From contig NC_068938.1 of assembly GCF_016801865.2 (NCBI RefSeq), positions 222,348,663-222,412,662 on the forward strand: a DNA stretch of 64,000 bases, in the 5' to 3' direction. How positions within the stretch are numbered: position 1 is the first letter of the stretch; every line of letters starts with the position of its first letter. The stretch is from Culex pipiens pallens. Taxonomy: Eukaryota > Arthropoda > Insecta > Diptera > Culicidae. Below, piece by piece: positions 10,918-23,916 of the stretch. The notes beneath the pieces were generated by a model. The model saw only the letters and a list, made by a program, of their open reading frames with translations. It was not told the origin of the DNA and did not search any database. Both the position numbers and the translations under genes were made by a program.

Positions 10918-11973
10918 GCATTTTTTCAGTATTGAAGGCGGCCGAAATGGATTCAAAAATATCTATCGAAATTATGATTTTATTTTTTTTTATCATTTTT
11001 ATTTGGATGATTTCTTAATGAAACAAATCATGGAATTATTTAAAAAAAGTACCATTAATTACAAGAAATATCGACAATTACTAAAATTACTAAGTAACTG
11101 ACTACCGAGTTTGCAGGAAAAGTAAGCAGATTGTTGCGATGCTGGAAACCCCTTGACTGGGAAATGAATTGCAACATATTTGTACTGTGACCAAATAACA
11201 AAAACGATAGAAAGAGTTTCTATTTATTTCATTATTTTGCTTTAACTTAAAGTAAAATGATAAAAATAAGTTATGAATAAAAAAAACTTAAAGTAAAAGA
11301 AATAATTTGTTTAAAATAAAATTTTAACTCATCAAAATTCTGAATTTAGACAAGAGAAAAAATAAAAATCAACAAACCACTCCAACTTAACAGGATGGTA
11401 ACAAAATCCCATTTTTGTTTTTTTTCGTCCGGTATAAAAAAAAGTTCTTCTCACTAAAAAACGACGCCTACACCACCATTTAATATTAAAATAAAACTAT
11501 TCCTCTTCAGTTTTAAAAAAAGACAACAAAATATTAAATATGTTAATATTTAAAAAATTAAAGGTGATGTTAGATATTTGGACATTTTGTTAAGGGTGGG
11601 ATTCTTACGTAAAATTAAACGCTCTGCAATTTTGTCAAAGAGTGCAAAGCGATCCAAGTTGATCCCAAAAAATTATCAGCCATTTTTGAAATAATAGATT
11701 TTTTTGATCAAAAGGGGGCGACATATACTGTAAAAAATATTTGCAACGGCCTAAAGGGTTTTTTAACCAAAATCGTCAAATCTGCACCAATTTACTACTT
11801 TTTTTTGTTTTGAGCATAAAAAGCCTATTTTGATGAACATAGAAAACCCACGAAAAAACATATATATTTATAAAAGGCCAAAAACATAAAATCGATTATG
11901 AAACTTTGTGCAAAACGGCTTGGAAGTGTCTATAAGATCATCAACTTTTAAAATTGTCACTACTTAATTTTGG
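10918..11973. other. AT-rich DNA with a short family G fragment
   Basis: No gene is seen. Around 11712-11755 there is a fragment ending GCAACGGCCTAAAG, related to the hairpin MITE family at 13976 and 40707. Confidence 0.4.
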
Positions 11974-12198
11974 CTACACAGAAAAAACAATCATGGTAAT
12001 ATAAAATCTGGGAAGGAATACATATTTTATGTTAGAAAATTTTTTTAGTGTTACCTCTGAAAATGTGTAATTTTACCACTTTTCTGATGTAATGTCACAT
12101 TTTCAGTCTAAATTGAGGTAAAATTGCATCATAATTGAGGTAATATTCAACATTCCAAAATTAAACCTTCCAAATCCACACATTTTTTTGCTGTGTAG
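11974..12198. mobile_element. Family A MITE, complete copy
   Basis: Ends CTACACAGAAAAAAC and TTTTTTTGCTGTGTAG are inverted repeats. Inner blocks include TGATGTAATGTCACATTTTC and TTGAGGTAATATTCAAC. Length about 225 bp, no coding capacity. The target duplication is not clear. Confidence 0.7.
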
Positions 12199-13975
12199 TG
12201 TACTTTGTACACAATATTGAACATTTTATTTGGAATTAATCAAGTCAAAAGAAATCATTTATGTCTACATAAAGTTTGTGGGTAACTTTGTTGCTTAAAA
12301 ATTTAGATCAACAAAAACATTTACTCCATCGTTAATTAAACCGATTAACTGATTACAATTGTCCACGCACAGCAAAGCACATTACCAGTCACCCCGCCAA
12401 ACCGATCCATCAACCTCTCGTGACCACCCTCAACTGCACCGATCACCCACTGTGTGTGTCCATGTCCACCGCGCTAAATGCAATGAACCGGAATAAAAAA
12501 AGAAACACCCAACTCGTCCTCATCGCCAACACAACGTCGCCTCGGCCAAGAAAACATAAAAATTATTTAGTGGATGAATTAAAATTATACACATTCACTC
12601 ACTTCTGTTCGAAATGCCCCACAGTCGAGTTGTGCAGCGAAAAAGAAAAAAAAAAGCAAAAAAAAAAGGAGAACGACGACTCATTCCAGAAATATAAGTG
12701 AGAGAGACGGAGTAAGGGAGAGGGAGAAAAATGAGCACAGAAATGTTGTAGTGTAAAATTTATTGAAGAAACGTAGGCGTATGTAATTTGTAATTAATTA
12801 TTAATGAGATGCATATGACGTTTGTTGTTTGGGGGAGTGAGGAGGGGAGGTGGGGGGCAAAATATAATATTAAAAGCACTTTTATTTCAGTTGCAGGGCA
12901 AAACGAGCTGGCGCAAGCATGAGCCGAGCACATGTCTTGAGTGGATAAATTAAATATCGCGAATGGAAGAAGGAAAAAAGCTGTATAAGAATGCCAGTAA
13001 AGTATAGTTTTCGAGGAGGAAAGAAACATTTTTGCGCGGGGCGTAACAGGCTGGCCTACTATGTTTCACGCGGGCATTAAACGTGCAAAGCCCACTTTGA
13101 TACCGTGATTTAGGGTGAATCATCTTAATTACAACTCAGAATTTGTAAAAATCAATTTACGTCTGATTTCAAAAAACTTGTTTTTTTTTATTTTGTTTAA
13201 TTGTTTAAAATTAACCTCTTGATTTAGTCAGATCACAATTAAATTCCACATCAATTGACGGTTGGTGAAAACGATCTCCAGGGAGGAAACTCGTTCCGCG
13301 AAAGTCGTCCTTCTCTTTGGGGGAGCCTTCCCTTTAAGACGCGACGAGAGGGGTCGAAACCAATTATCGAAATGATCAGTTCGCAGTCGCAGATCAATAA
13401 ATCTTAAGCTCCAAGATCACACACACGAAAACACAAAGCCACAGACAAATGGCCGTACCTTTTCAACACTCGTGGTCCAAATTGATCCTGTTTTAAAGTC
13501 AACCTTCACACACACACACGCGAATCGCGGTTAAACGAAAATTAAACTTGAAAGATATTAAAACGACGATGAAAACGACCGGCTACCGGAAAGCATCTCC
13601 TCGGTGAGGAGAAGGAGCCCCGGTGCGGTAGCAGAGTCGGTGGGCAACTGTGAAATCCGATCGGGCAAGGAAACGATTTCACCCTAATCGGTTGCGTTTG
13701 ATCAAAAGAAGGAAAAAGAAAGAGCAAGAGAAGGAGGAAAATGGAGTAAAATCTGGCAAAAAAGCGCGATTTTTTGCGTTCTCTTTTACGGGGGTGTGAA
13801 GGAAAATTAGCATATTTCGTGGGAGAAAACTGATAAGCTGTGGCGTCGTGCCCTAGGTTAAGGTAATGGGAGATATCTTAGGGACCAGAGGGACAAGTAA
13901 ATAAGGAAAAAGGAGGAGATAGTTTTAAACATAAGACGAAGAGAAGGGGAATATCTAGAGTTTTTTTCTTTTATT
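12199..13975. other. Unique higher-GC island, no gene recognised
   Basis: Unique sequence, richer in GC from about 12360 to 13720, with a GCCTACT heptamer at 13054 and GA-rich runs (12695-12732, 13700-13740). Short frames show no domain. An AT-rich transition follows. Could be an intron or upstream region of a host gene. Confidence 0.35.
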
Positions 13976-15250
13976 AGGCCGTTGCAAATATTTTTTGAAG
14001 TTTATGCCCCTCTACTCTGACCAAAGTCGACGAAAATTTATTTTTTTGCAAGAAAAAAGTTTTTGCGGTGCTGTTCATTGGAATTTCATAAAAATTCAAA
14101 ATACCGTAAACCGGGGTGACTTTGATAGGATTTCAATTTGTTTTTAGAATATTTTCCAACAGGTAAGGTTTTTCTCAAGATTATTATTTTTAAAACATGT
14201 ACATGGGTAGGCCACACAAAGTCCATGCACTATTTTGGAAAAAAAAGGGTTTTTCAATAGTGTTTAGAAAAATAGTTACGTTAAAAATTCTTAGTTTTAA
14301 TTCCGGGGTGACTTTGATAGTCATAGTTTTTCTTGTTAAAATCATATTTAATATGTTCAAACTGTATTTTTACGTTAAATGTACCATCACTAAAGTAGCT
14401 GATATAGCTTGTAAGAAAAAAAATCAATGTTTATGTTAAGTTAACTAAGTTTATAAGCTTTTTAACAAAATACATATAAATTTTAGGTAAAATTGTTAAA
14501 AAGTCGAAATTTTGCCTGAAATTTGTTAAAACTAGTTTTGTTTACAAAACTATCGATTTCTATTGCATTTTATACTGAATTCGAAGCACGAATCACATGT
14601 TTTCACATTTGACATGAAATTTGTTCAACTGAAAATGCCTATAAATTTTGATTTTTTTTTTTAAACTGTGTTTCAAAAACACATTTTATTTATTATTTAC
14701 AAACTTATTAAACCTTCTCCTAGTGGAAAATTGTCCAAAGAATCCGAAAATGCATTCCGCTTTCCGATTAAAAATCATGATCTTTGAGAAAATCATGACA
14801 CTTTGAGAAGTTTAAAATAATTACTTCCATCAACATTTTCTTAACTATAGTTAACTAACTTTATAAACCTTTCAAAAAATTATGAAAAGTTCTTCTTGAA
14901 GTACTTTGAAGACTTCTCTACCACGGTCAGTATGTTTCTCAACCATTCCTTACGTATTTTAAGTGTACTCTTCAAATTTGCGGAAAAATCGCAAACCTAT
15001 CAAAGTCACCCCGGCTATCAAAGTCACCCCGTTTTACGGTACTTTTAATCCAGCCCAAACATGCTAAATATTATTTAAATGCAGAAAAATGCGTTTTAAA
15101 TTGTTTTAAGTTGATTTGACTTCTATTTTCATTAAAATTTTGAAGATTTTTGAAAAAAAAAAAATTGCCCCCTGATTTTTCGGACCAATTTTGAACAAAC
15201 TTTGACCAATTTTGACATAAACTTTGAAAAATATTTGCAACGGCTTTATT
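13976..15250. mobile_element. GCAACGGC hairpin MITE (family G) split by a larger TIR element
   Basis: The left end reads AGGCCGTTGCAAATATTTTT and the right end is its inverse, GAAAAATATTTGCAACGGCT. TTATT borders both ends, a possible duplication. The inner part shows the CCCAAACATGCTAAA and GCCCCCTGATTTTTCGG blocks typical of the family. The 940-bp element at 14102-15041 sits within it. Confidence 0.7.
14102..15041. mobile_element. TACCGTAAA / GGGGTGACTTTGATAG TIR element, nested
   Basis: Left end TACCGTAAACCGGGGTGACT, right end its inverse GTCACCCCGTTTTACGGTA. The motif GGGGTGACTTTGATAG appears twice near the left side (14113, about 14305) and twice in inverse at the right end (14997-15031). 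Terminal TA on both sides fits a TA duplication. No transposase frame is present. It interrupts family G sequence on both sides, so it is the younger of the two. Confidence 0.75.
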
Positions 15251-15939
15251 AATATTTTTTTTAAAAAGGTCCTAAAAGCTATTGTGTTTTATATATTTAT
15301 AGAACTTTTTTAGACACAACTTTATAAACTTTTTCGAATACAACTAAACCTTTATCATTGAATAGATAGGTTTAAAATCAAATTTATGATAAATGAAATA
15401 CACTTTTATTGCCTTGCCCAAACATCTTAAAAAATAAAAGTTAAAAAAATCATCGAATCCAATGTATTGGAAATCGGCTTCGTCTCCAAAATACGATAAC
15501 CAGCTTCTTAATATTTTCTTATGTATTTTTTTAAAGGCACAAAAAGAAAAAGTTTGTTAAACTACCTTACCCAAGGCGATATCAGTCTCAGGCTCCTGGT
15601 CGAATCGAGTTGATATCTCGATGGATCATTTTTAATTTCAGTTAAGCCGTTGCACATATTTGTCAAATTTTATGTCGATATTTTCCGAAAATCACGATTT
15701 TTTTTTATTCATATCTCCTAACCCAGATTGTGCAATGTTACGCATAATGGCTCAGAAGATGCTATTTTGAGTCCCCTAAACATATAAAAAAATCGAAAAT
15801 TTTAAAATACGTGGTTTCGAGATATACCTTTTAGTAATATAATTTCAAGTAAAAAAAGGATTTTTTCCGTGTACCTATTTTTCTGAAAAGGAATCTACCT
15901 AAGACACCAAATTGATCAGAAAATCCTATCTATCTACAT
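15251..15939. other. AT-rich repeat-like DNA, no ends defined
   Basis: No gene. The text resembles decayed repeat (GCCGTTGCACATATTTGTC near 15646). Nothing firm can be called. Confidence 0.35.
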
Positions 15940-16429
15940 TAGGGTGCCCAGAAAAAATGACCCCCTGCTCCACAAGCGGAAAACGGTTTTTTGGGTTATT
16001 TTAAGCATCTGTGTAAATTTTGAGCGAAATTGGTTGAGATTAACCCATTGATACCCGAGCCTAAAGTTGATGAAAAAAATGTTTTTCATACAAAAAAGAC
16101 TTTTTTAAATCACTAATAACTTTTCAGGATCAAGTTATACAGCTTTGGTATGTTCTACAAAGTTGTAGAGCATTAAATTTTCAATAAAAATCTAACTTTT
16201 GGGAATATTTGGATGGAAGTAGCGCGCCTTGGAGAACAAACCGTAAAAAAGTTGGGTTTTCCATACATTTTTTCGATTTTTTCCATACAAACTTCACCTC
16301 CGAGTATCAATGAGTAAATGTTTACCTATTTTGCTCAAATTTTGCCCAGAGTCCTAAAATAGCTCAAGGAACAATATTCAGTTTGTGGAGCGAGGTTTTG
16401 AGAAAAAGTCCCATATTCTGGGCACCCTA
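15940..16429. mobile_element. hAT-like MITE with 8-bp target duplication
   Basis: Ends TAGGGTGCCCAGAA and TTCTGGGCACCCTA are perfect 14-bp inverted repeats. ATCTACAT occurs directly before (15932-15939) and after (16430-16437). An 8-bp duplication and a TAGGGTG end are hallmarks of the hAT superfamily. Length 490 bp; no transposase. A further partial TAGGGTGGTCCAAAAA relative lies near 16592. Confidence 0.9.
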
Positions 16430-16757
16430 ATCTACATATACAAAAGATTATATATTCAGCAATTCCTCACGAAAACAGTATGATTGGAAAAAAATTCTCC
16501 GATCGGGCTCAAAATTTGTCTGCGGGTTCCTTTGCCGAAATAATTACACCCGTATTTTTTTGGTTGGCCATTAGGGTGACCTACGCCGTGTTAGGGTGGT
16601 CCAAAAAATGGCAATTTTCGTCGATTTTCTCAAAAAGCGCTTTTTTCAATAAATCATATCTTCGCGACATTTCATCCGATTTTAGCTGAGCTAGAAGCAA
16701 AAGAAAGATGATTAGTTTGGCTATTTGGGAAAAATAGTAAGAAGTTTCAAAAATCAA
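16430..16757. repeat. TAGGGTGG repeat fragment
   Basis: Contains TTAGGGTGACC and TTAGGGTGGTCCAAAAAATG at about 16570-16610, likely a truncated hAT-like repeat. No second end is visible. Confidence 0.35.
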
Positions 16758-17390
16758 CAGAGAGAAAAATGATGGTAATATTCATCAGGAAATGGTGACA
16801 GATTTTGTGTCTAAGAAATGATTGATTTTACCCCAGAAAATGATAAATTTTCATAAATTTTTGATGAATATTCATCAAGTTCACATTTTTACACATTTTT
16901 TTGTAATATTTCTCAAAAAAGAGGTAATATTCAACCTACCAAATTTTCAAAAAAAATCAAGCCATCCACATTAACGACCCCCGGGTCTTTTGTGGTCTCT
17001 ATTGCAAGTTTCTGCTCGAACCTAGGAGTCCGAAGGCTTGAATGGGGACAGCACCCAAACCTCTTTTACTCCAAGGAACCTTCCACCCCAGTGTTTGAAC
17101 TGACGACCTTTGGATTGTGAGTCCAACCGCCGCCAGCGATTCCACCGGAGTAGGCTTGGTTTGGTGTGTTGTTTGTACTTATGGCATGGAGACGACTCCT
17201 ACACCTGGAATGACTTAACGGCCTAACAACCAAGGCCGGGACCGACATTTTACTTCCTCATCCGATGGAAGGTTGCAGCAGATGGGAATCGAACCCAGAA
17301 TCATCCGCTTACAAAGCGGACAGCGTAACCATTCGGCCACACACTGCCACCAAATTTTCAACATTCCAAAATTCAACTTTTTTTTCTGTG
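16758..17390. mobile_element. Family A MITE split by a dimeric SINE
   Basis: The left part starts CAGAGAGAAAAATGATGG and carries ATGAATATTCATCAAG; the right end is ACTTTTTTTTCTGTGAAG. The SINE at 16951-17348 interrupts it between duplicated ACCAAATTTTCAA blocks. Confidence 0.65.
16938..17361 (-). mobile_element. Dimeric tRNA-like SINE (Twin-like) with 13-bp duplication
   Basis: ACCAAATTTTCAA occurs at 16938-16950 and 17349-17361 and brackets 398 bp. On the minus strand the head reads GTGGCCGAATGGTTACGC, an anticodon arm TCCGC-TTTGTAA-GCGGA (anticodon TGT), then CTGGGTTCGATTCCC. About 100 bp on is a second tRNA-like unit with arm TTGGA-CTCACAA-TCCAA (anticodon CAC) and GTCAGTTCAAACAC. The other end is a T run on the minus strand. 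Twin, a Culex SINE, is known to be built of two tRNA-related parts; here the spacer is longer, so this may be a relative. Not a functional tRNA gene. Confidence 0.8.
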
Positions 17391-20300
17391 AAGCTTAACA
17401 TTTGAAAAGGTCGGGAATGCTTGAACATATTTTCTTCCAAATCAAAAAATTTAAGTTTTAAAATCGCAAAAAAATTGAAATCCAAGAACACTACTCATAT
17501 GCAGAATTTTGATTTTTTTAAGGTCGTGTTGGATGAAATAAATGCTAATATATACTTGTGAATTTCTCAGCGGGTAAATTTTTTATTTCGGTTTGTTGTT
17601 AAATTCGATTTGGAAAAACTGCTATAAAACTTCAAGGTTAGATGTTTTTTGTCTTTTGTTTTACATGCACAACTTTAAATATGTTTAGATAAAGGCTTTT
17701 TGTGATGAGTTAAAACATTGTTAATGTCTCAATAATACATTCGTTTTAATTCTACGAGCTTTTTACATATTTTCCTTCGTTACATAACAATGTCGATTCC
17801 AGCTTGAAATTATCCGATTCAATAAAAATGTTAATTTATTGGAATCTCAAAACATGCTCTTATAATCCATGAAATTAAATAAACTATGCCAGTTGTAATC
17901 ACCTATCGCCACCCAGCTTGCTTAGATCTACACGTACGCACAAGAAACTGGTATTGCGCACTGAAAATCAAGATATAATTTTCCTTAAGCCACAATGACA
18001 CACTCACACGTGTGCTTGACGCAAATGGTCAAAATGCAAATGTTACTCACTCGTATGATGTTATTGTTTCTTTTTTTATATTTTTCGTTTAAGAATTAAT
18101 ACATTTTAAATTAGCCCCGGCTGGCGACAACAACAACGACGACTCTGCGTTCCAAGACAAAGTAAAGAGGGGGGACCTCCCTCCCTTCCCCCTTCGTCGA
18201 TCAATCGAGTCCAGTTTAATTCTCAAGCATCGATATAATTTATGCACAATAATTTCAATTTGTTAAGAGATTAAAACTTCTCTTGGGCCGCACGTACGTA
18301 TACGCTACGCAACCAGGCCTGCTTCGATCCAACTCAGCTCGGCCTGCTGCTGACCGACCAGCCTGGCAGTACAAAATAAGGGTATAATTATAAATCAATG
18401 CTTGATTTATATTAATGATTGTGTTCGGTGTAAAAGAAAATGTCCCTCGCACACAGACAAACACACAGACACACATTGGAGACGCATGTGTTGGTGACGT
18501 GTTCGAAGGAATTTTTACGGCGTGGCCACGAAAAGGGACCAAGTTTGAAGTTTTCAAGGGGAGGCACGAGGAAGACGCGAAGGGGAGGGGTGCATGATTG
18601 AGAACATTAATATGATTTCTGGCGTTCAATTAAAGGCAATTGTCGTCAATCAATGAGTGCTGGTTGGGCTGAGCTGTGTATCGATAGATATGCTAAAGGC
18701 GTTCTGCGAGCGCGCAACCCCCTTCTTTATCTTCTTGGTTGGTGTTGTTCAGTGTACAGTATGCGTTCTGAAATTATAATGTCTCGCGCAAACCATGGTC
18801 AGTTCGGTGAGTTAGTCAATCATTACACTGGCCGCGTGTTGTGAGGTATAGTGTGCGACGTGGGAATTTATATTTACTGCCGATACTGTCGATAATTTGA
18901 ATTTATTTGTGCGCAAAGTGCGCGAATAAGGTTCACCCCCCTCGACTACAAGCGATCCTTCAAAGTAATCAAGTATTCATTGGGTGAAAGTGGCATTCAT
19001 CATCTTATGATCGCGTTGAAGAAGAGCAAAGTGTTGTGGACTACTTGGATCAGTTGCACCTGAACACGTTTGAAAAAAAAACCGTTGGAAATAAAAACAT
19101 TGAATTGAATGATATTTAAGATTTATGTTTTCAAAAGATTTAAAAAAATCATTCCAATTTTTCTTTGGGTTGCAATCTTCAACTGAAAATTCCATTAATT
19201 TCCACATTTAGTCTTTGATTGCAGTTCGACCACTTTTCAAACTGTTATTAAATACCAATCAAATTAAGAAAAAAGGCAATCTTCCAATTTCGCAACAAGA
19301 ACTTAGTCTCCGCCAGTAATTGCTTCCAAATTAGCAAACTATACATTCTGGTTTCAAACTATCTGCAAACTCTGATGGAAAAACCTGCAACTCTTGTTCG
19401 AGTGAAATCCAATAAAGCACAAAAATTACGCCTGACTGGCAACACTGGACCACTGACTAGCTACTGACCACAAACTTTCAAACCAAACTAATTTGCGCAG
19501 CCCGATATGTGTGTGTGTGTGTGTGTGCAAGGCGCATCTTTACTTTGGAGAAGAAACTTTTCCTGTGGCCCATGTCAATACTCTCCATCCATACTCTTGA
19601 GCGGTTTTCTTACCATTTTCATCATCGTCATTGTTGCTGGTTTTGGTTCTTTTTATTGATCGCAAACTTTCCTTCCTGTATCGAGCATGTGTGTGGGTGT
19701 GTGTTTGTGCATAAAGTTTATCTTACTGAAATTTTCAAGTATGGAATAACATTTGCCGCTTTAATTATAAATCAATTGCTTTTTGTTATTTCACTCGGCC
19801 GGCCATGCTCTACCCTGTTGGAGAACCAAATTGTTGGTTCTTCCAAGGAAGTGTGTATGAATGTGTATGTGTGTTGCACAAAATTGGACAACCAAAGTGC
19901 ATGTTGCAACTTCTATCGAAGAACACACACACACACACACCCTCTCTTTTCCGTATTGGTTCCTTGCTACTTCTTGCCTCTTATTATTGTATAAATGAAA
20001 AATATTTACTCTTATTTATAGGCGCTTCTCGGAGAAAGTCATCTCATATCGCAACATCACCCCCCCCTCAGAATCACACACACACATTGCAGATGATGAT
20101 GGTGATGTGGTGTAGCTAGAAACACACTCTCCTAATAATGCTCAGGACCAACCTGACTTGGTTCACCCTCAGCATCCTTATAGGAGGAGTTCAGGAAGAA
20201 AACGAACTCGCAAGGCTGGGAAACTTAATTTAAATATGAATTTTCTATTATGTTTAAATTATAAATTTTGACCATTACATATTAAGACGCTCGGACCTGC

Positions 20301-22610
20301 TCGGATCGGGAACGGGAGGATGAGGCTTTTCCCTATAAACTTTGGTCTGTGCACTCCAAGGTCCAAGCAAAATGGACTGACCGGAGCTGGGGATAGTTCA
20401 TGTGGATGTGGTTAGGATCTTCCTCCCCCGCTCCTTCCCACCTTGAACTCAAGCTCGGTGATGTTACCAACGGTAAAGTTGTGTGTTTCTGAAGGAGCAG
20501 GGATTTTTTTTTCTTGTTGCAGATTTTCCTAATGACGGAAGAAATGTGGCTCTCTTCATTCTTTCAGCTTTTTCGGAAAATGTTGCGTATATCGGCTGGG
20601 AAGACCCACCAGAGGTAGAAGCTCTCAACTTTTCTCGCAAGAATGGCTCCATATTGTGCGGTGTGTTTGCTCAAGATTGATGAAATATATACGGGTTAAG
20701 GTAAGGTTTGGAAATATAATTTACCGGTTCTAATGAAGAGGGAAGACTTTGAGGTTTATGCTGGCTAATTTTAAGATAATATTGCTGAATACTTGCTTGA
20801 GTTCAGCAAACTAGAATCAGAAAAAATGTGCATTGGATCAGGTCAAATTTTTGCCAACTGAAAACAATGATCAGCCCGTTTTATCTAAAGTTTAATAGTG
20901 AACTAGATTTTGAAAATAAATGTCAAATGTATATTTGCATATGGAAAAGCTTTATTGAATTTAATGAACATCTGAAATGTTGAGGTATCACTAAAAATAC
21001 TGTTTTGTTAATTTATTTAAATTGAATTTTTTTCGGTGTTCAATAGATTCGCTGTTTTTTTTGTGATTATCCTGTTTATTATATCAAATTTGAGTTCTAC
21101 CTCATTTAAATAAAATCTATGTTGTTCATTGCCTGTAGGCAAACATTTTCTCGGCCATTTCGGCCGCCATCTTGGATTAACAAATCTAAATCACTTTGGA
21201 GTAGAGCGTCTAATTTCCCGTCCCGGGAAAAAATTTCCCGGGAATTCCCGGGATTTCTCGAAAAAAAAAAAATTTACAAATTCCCGAAATTTAAGTGGAA
21301 GTATACAATTTCTTAATTTTTTTTTCCATGTACAATATCCGTTTTTTGTGAGTTTTATAGCTTTAATTACAAGTCTTAGTTTTTTATCTTACTGCTACTT
21401 CCAGGTTTTTTTTCATTTTCATACATTTTTAGTTGATATTGCTAAAATACAAAATTATGTATCTTAAGAAAGCTAATTTATTCCATCAATGTAAAGGAGC
21501 TCTATGCATGAAAGATAACTGAAAAATCAAACCATCAAAATTGCAATTTTCAGAACATTTATACATACTTTACAATGTTTTGAGTTAAATTAAATTCATG
21601 TTAAGTATTTTTTTTTACCATACTTGAAATGTGTTAACACTGTTAACCCTCTACTGCCCAAATCTTTTTTTCGAAAAATTTTATTTTTCCAAACTTTTGT
21701 TCTACAAAAACTTTACTTCTCTTGTTTTATGTTTTTCTTGTATCATTTTTAGTAATTTAATTTGCATGTATCTTGTTAAGTGGTTTAGGTAATATGTTGC
21801 CTATTCCAGCACCTCCTATCTATTTTTCTTTCAAGTTTTTACAGTCACTTTTTCAATTTTTTGCTTGTTTTCACATTTTTTGCTATAAAATGGCTCCATT
21901 ATCATTTTAAAAAAAAATATATATAGGAAATGTTAGTAAAAAACACAGCCAAAGTTGACCCCTAAAAATAACATTTTTAACAACATTGGCAAAGTCACAT
22001 CAAACAAGTCAAATTTCCAACCCATAAATTTTCTAACATTTTAAAAAGAAGAATCTTTCCAATGCTTTTTAAAGATCAAAAATAGGTTGAAAAATGATTT
22101 TGTAAATCGAAACCCGTCTAAAGGTGGGGTTGGGTTGTAGAGGGTTAATGCTAATTTCTCAATCCAAGTTTTTTTTATAATAGTTTTTTTTTATCTATTT
22201 AGAATTTGTTAACTTTAAATCAATTTTGAGTTTTGTTTTTTTAACCTCAAATTAGTTTAATATTTGTCATACAAAAAAGGAACAACATCTGAGTGAGGAT
22301 CAATTATGTTCCTGAAAATGTGAGGTATATCTGACCTATATTCACATAAATCAAATTCAAATAAATAAAAAAAAACAATAAACTTTCAAAAAATTCAATA
22401 AAACTAAATATAAACCTTGACATTCAAAATTTCGTAACAAAAGGTATCACAGAATGCCTAATAGAAAACAACAGCATAATATCAATGAACTCTTAAAAAT
22501 ATATTTCTCCAAAAATTTTACGTCCCTTTATCGATTTTTTGTACCTAAATAATCAAATTGTTAAAATATTAAGAGGCAGTATTTGTAGATTCTGCTCGGT
22601 TTGTTCTAGA
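17391..22610. other. Unique DNA with two GC islands, no gene recognised
   Basis: Islands at about 17900-18960 and 19290-20690 have CpG-rich unique sequence and CA/GT runs (18450, 19507-19530, 19680-19705, 19922-19942). A 21139-21205 fragment with GGCCGCCATCTTGGATT belongs to the pogo-like MITE family. A palindromic TTCCCGGGAATTCCCGGG cluster lies at 21218-21256, a motif also seen at about 52690. From about 21260 to 22610 it is AT-rich. No frame has a recognisable domain. Confidence 0.35.
19507..19530 (+). repeat. GT dinucleotide microsatellite
   Basis: About ten uninterrupted GT units. Confidence 0.85.
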
Positions 22611-23916
22611 GGTCGTATCGAGTTGCTCCGATTTGGATGAAACTTTCAGCGTTTGTTTGTCTATGCATGAGATGAACTCATGCCAAATATGAGCCCTCTA
22701 CGATAAAGGGAAGTGGGGTAAAACGGGCATTGAAGTTTGAGGTCCAAAACACATGAAAATTCTTAAAATTGCTCGCATTTCCGTAAAACTTCATCAATTC
22801 CTACTCTCTTAGATGCATTCGAAAGGTCTTTTGAAGCCCTTCAAAATGTGCTATAGACATCCAGGATTGGTTTGACTTTTTCTCTTAGCTTTTGCAAATT
22901 ACTGTTAAAAATTGATTTTTTTAAAACCTTAATAACTTTTGGCAACAGCTTCCAACACCCATACTCTTAAGGTCAAAAGTTAGGGAATTTCATGGACTAT
23001 AAGCCTACGGTATTAACTTTTTGGCCAATCGCAGTTTTTCTCATAGTTTTTCGATTTTTCTAGAACAAACATTTTACAACGTTAGTTTTTGCTCTGTAGG
23101 CCTCCATAGCGGCACTTTTTGGTCTCAATTTTGACATATTCGGAATCCTCAGAAAATTTTACATTAGATTGAGGTGTTGGAATTTTGAATTTGATTGTAA
23201 AAAATGCCATTTAGAATTAATTAAAATATTATTTAGAATTTTGTCGGATTAGGGGTAAACAAGTTTTCGCCTACTTGATACAGCATTTGACGTATTGATC
23301 ATAGGGTAAATAAGATCTATTATTTTTTAAATCAAAATTACAACTCCAATACTTCTTACTTACGTGAAATTGACCGAGGATTCCGAATATGACAAAATTG
23401 AGACCAAAAAGTGCCGTCTTCTTGGCCTACAGGGCAAAAACTAACGTTGTAAAATGTTTGTTCTAGAAAAATCGAAAAACTATGAGAAAAACTGCGATTG
23501 GCCAAAAAGTTAATACCAAAGGCTTATAGTCCATGAAATTCCCTAACTTTTGACCTATGGGAGTATGGGTGTTGGAGGCTGTTGCCAAAAGTTATTAAGG
23601 TTTTAAAAAAATCAATTTTTAACAGTAATTTGCAAAAGCTAAGAGAAAAAGTCAAACCAATTCTGGATGTCTATAGCACATTTTGAAGGGCTTTAAAAGA
23701 CCTTTCGAATGCATCTAAGAGAGTTGGAATTGATGAAGTTTTACGGAAATGCGAGCAATTTTAAGATTTTCCATGTGTTTTGGACCTCAAACTTCAATGC
23801 CCGTTTTACCCCACTTCCCTTTGTCGTAGAGGGCTCATATTTGGCATGAGTTCATCTCATGCATAGACAAACAAACGCTGAAAGTTTCATCCAAATCGGA
23901 GCACCTCGATACGACC
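22611..23916. mobile_element. Long inverted-repeat element, 586-bp arms
   Basis: The left arm begins GGTCGTATCGAG and the right arm ends CTCGATACGACC. Arms 22611-23196 and 23331-23916 mirror each other about 23263.5 with only scattered differences. The roughly 134-bp middle is unrelated. Text in the arms includes GGGGTAAAACGGGCATTG. No transposase or other frame is credible. No target duplication is obvious next to the arms, so the true ends may lie slightly elsewhere. It could fold into one long hairpin. Confidence 0.8.

Noticed and set aside
17066..17248. 60-codon frame
   Set aside because: It lies within the dimeric tRNA-like SINE.
19509..19994. 161-codon frame
   Set aside because: Starts in a GT microsatellite (Cys-Val run) and ends near a CA run (Thr-His run); no domain.
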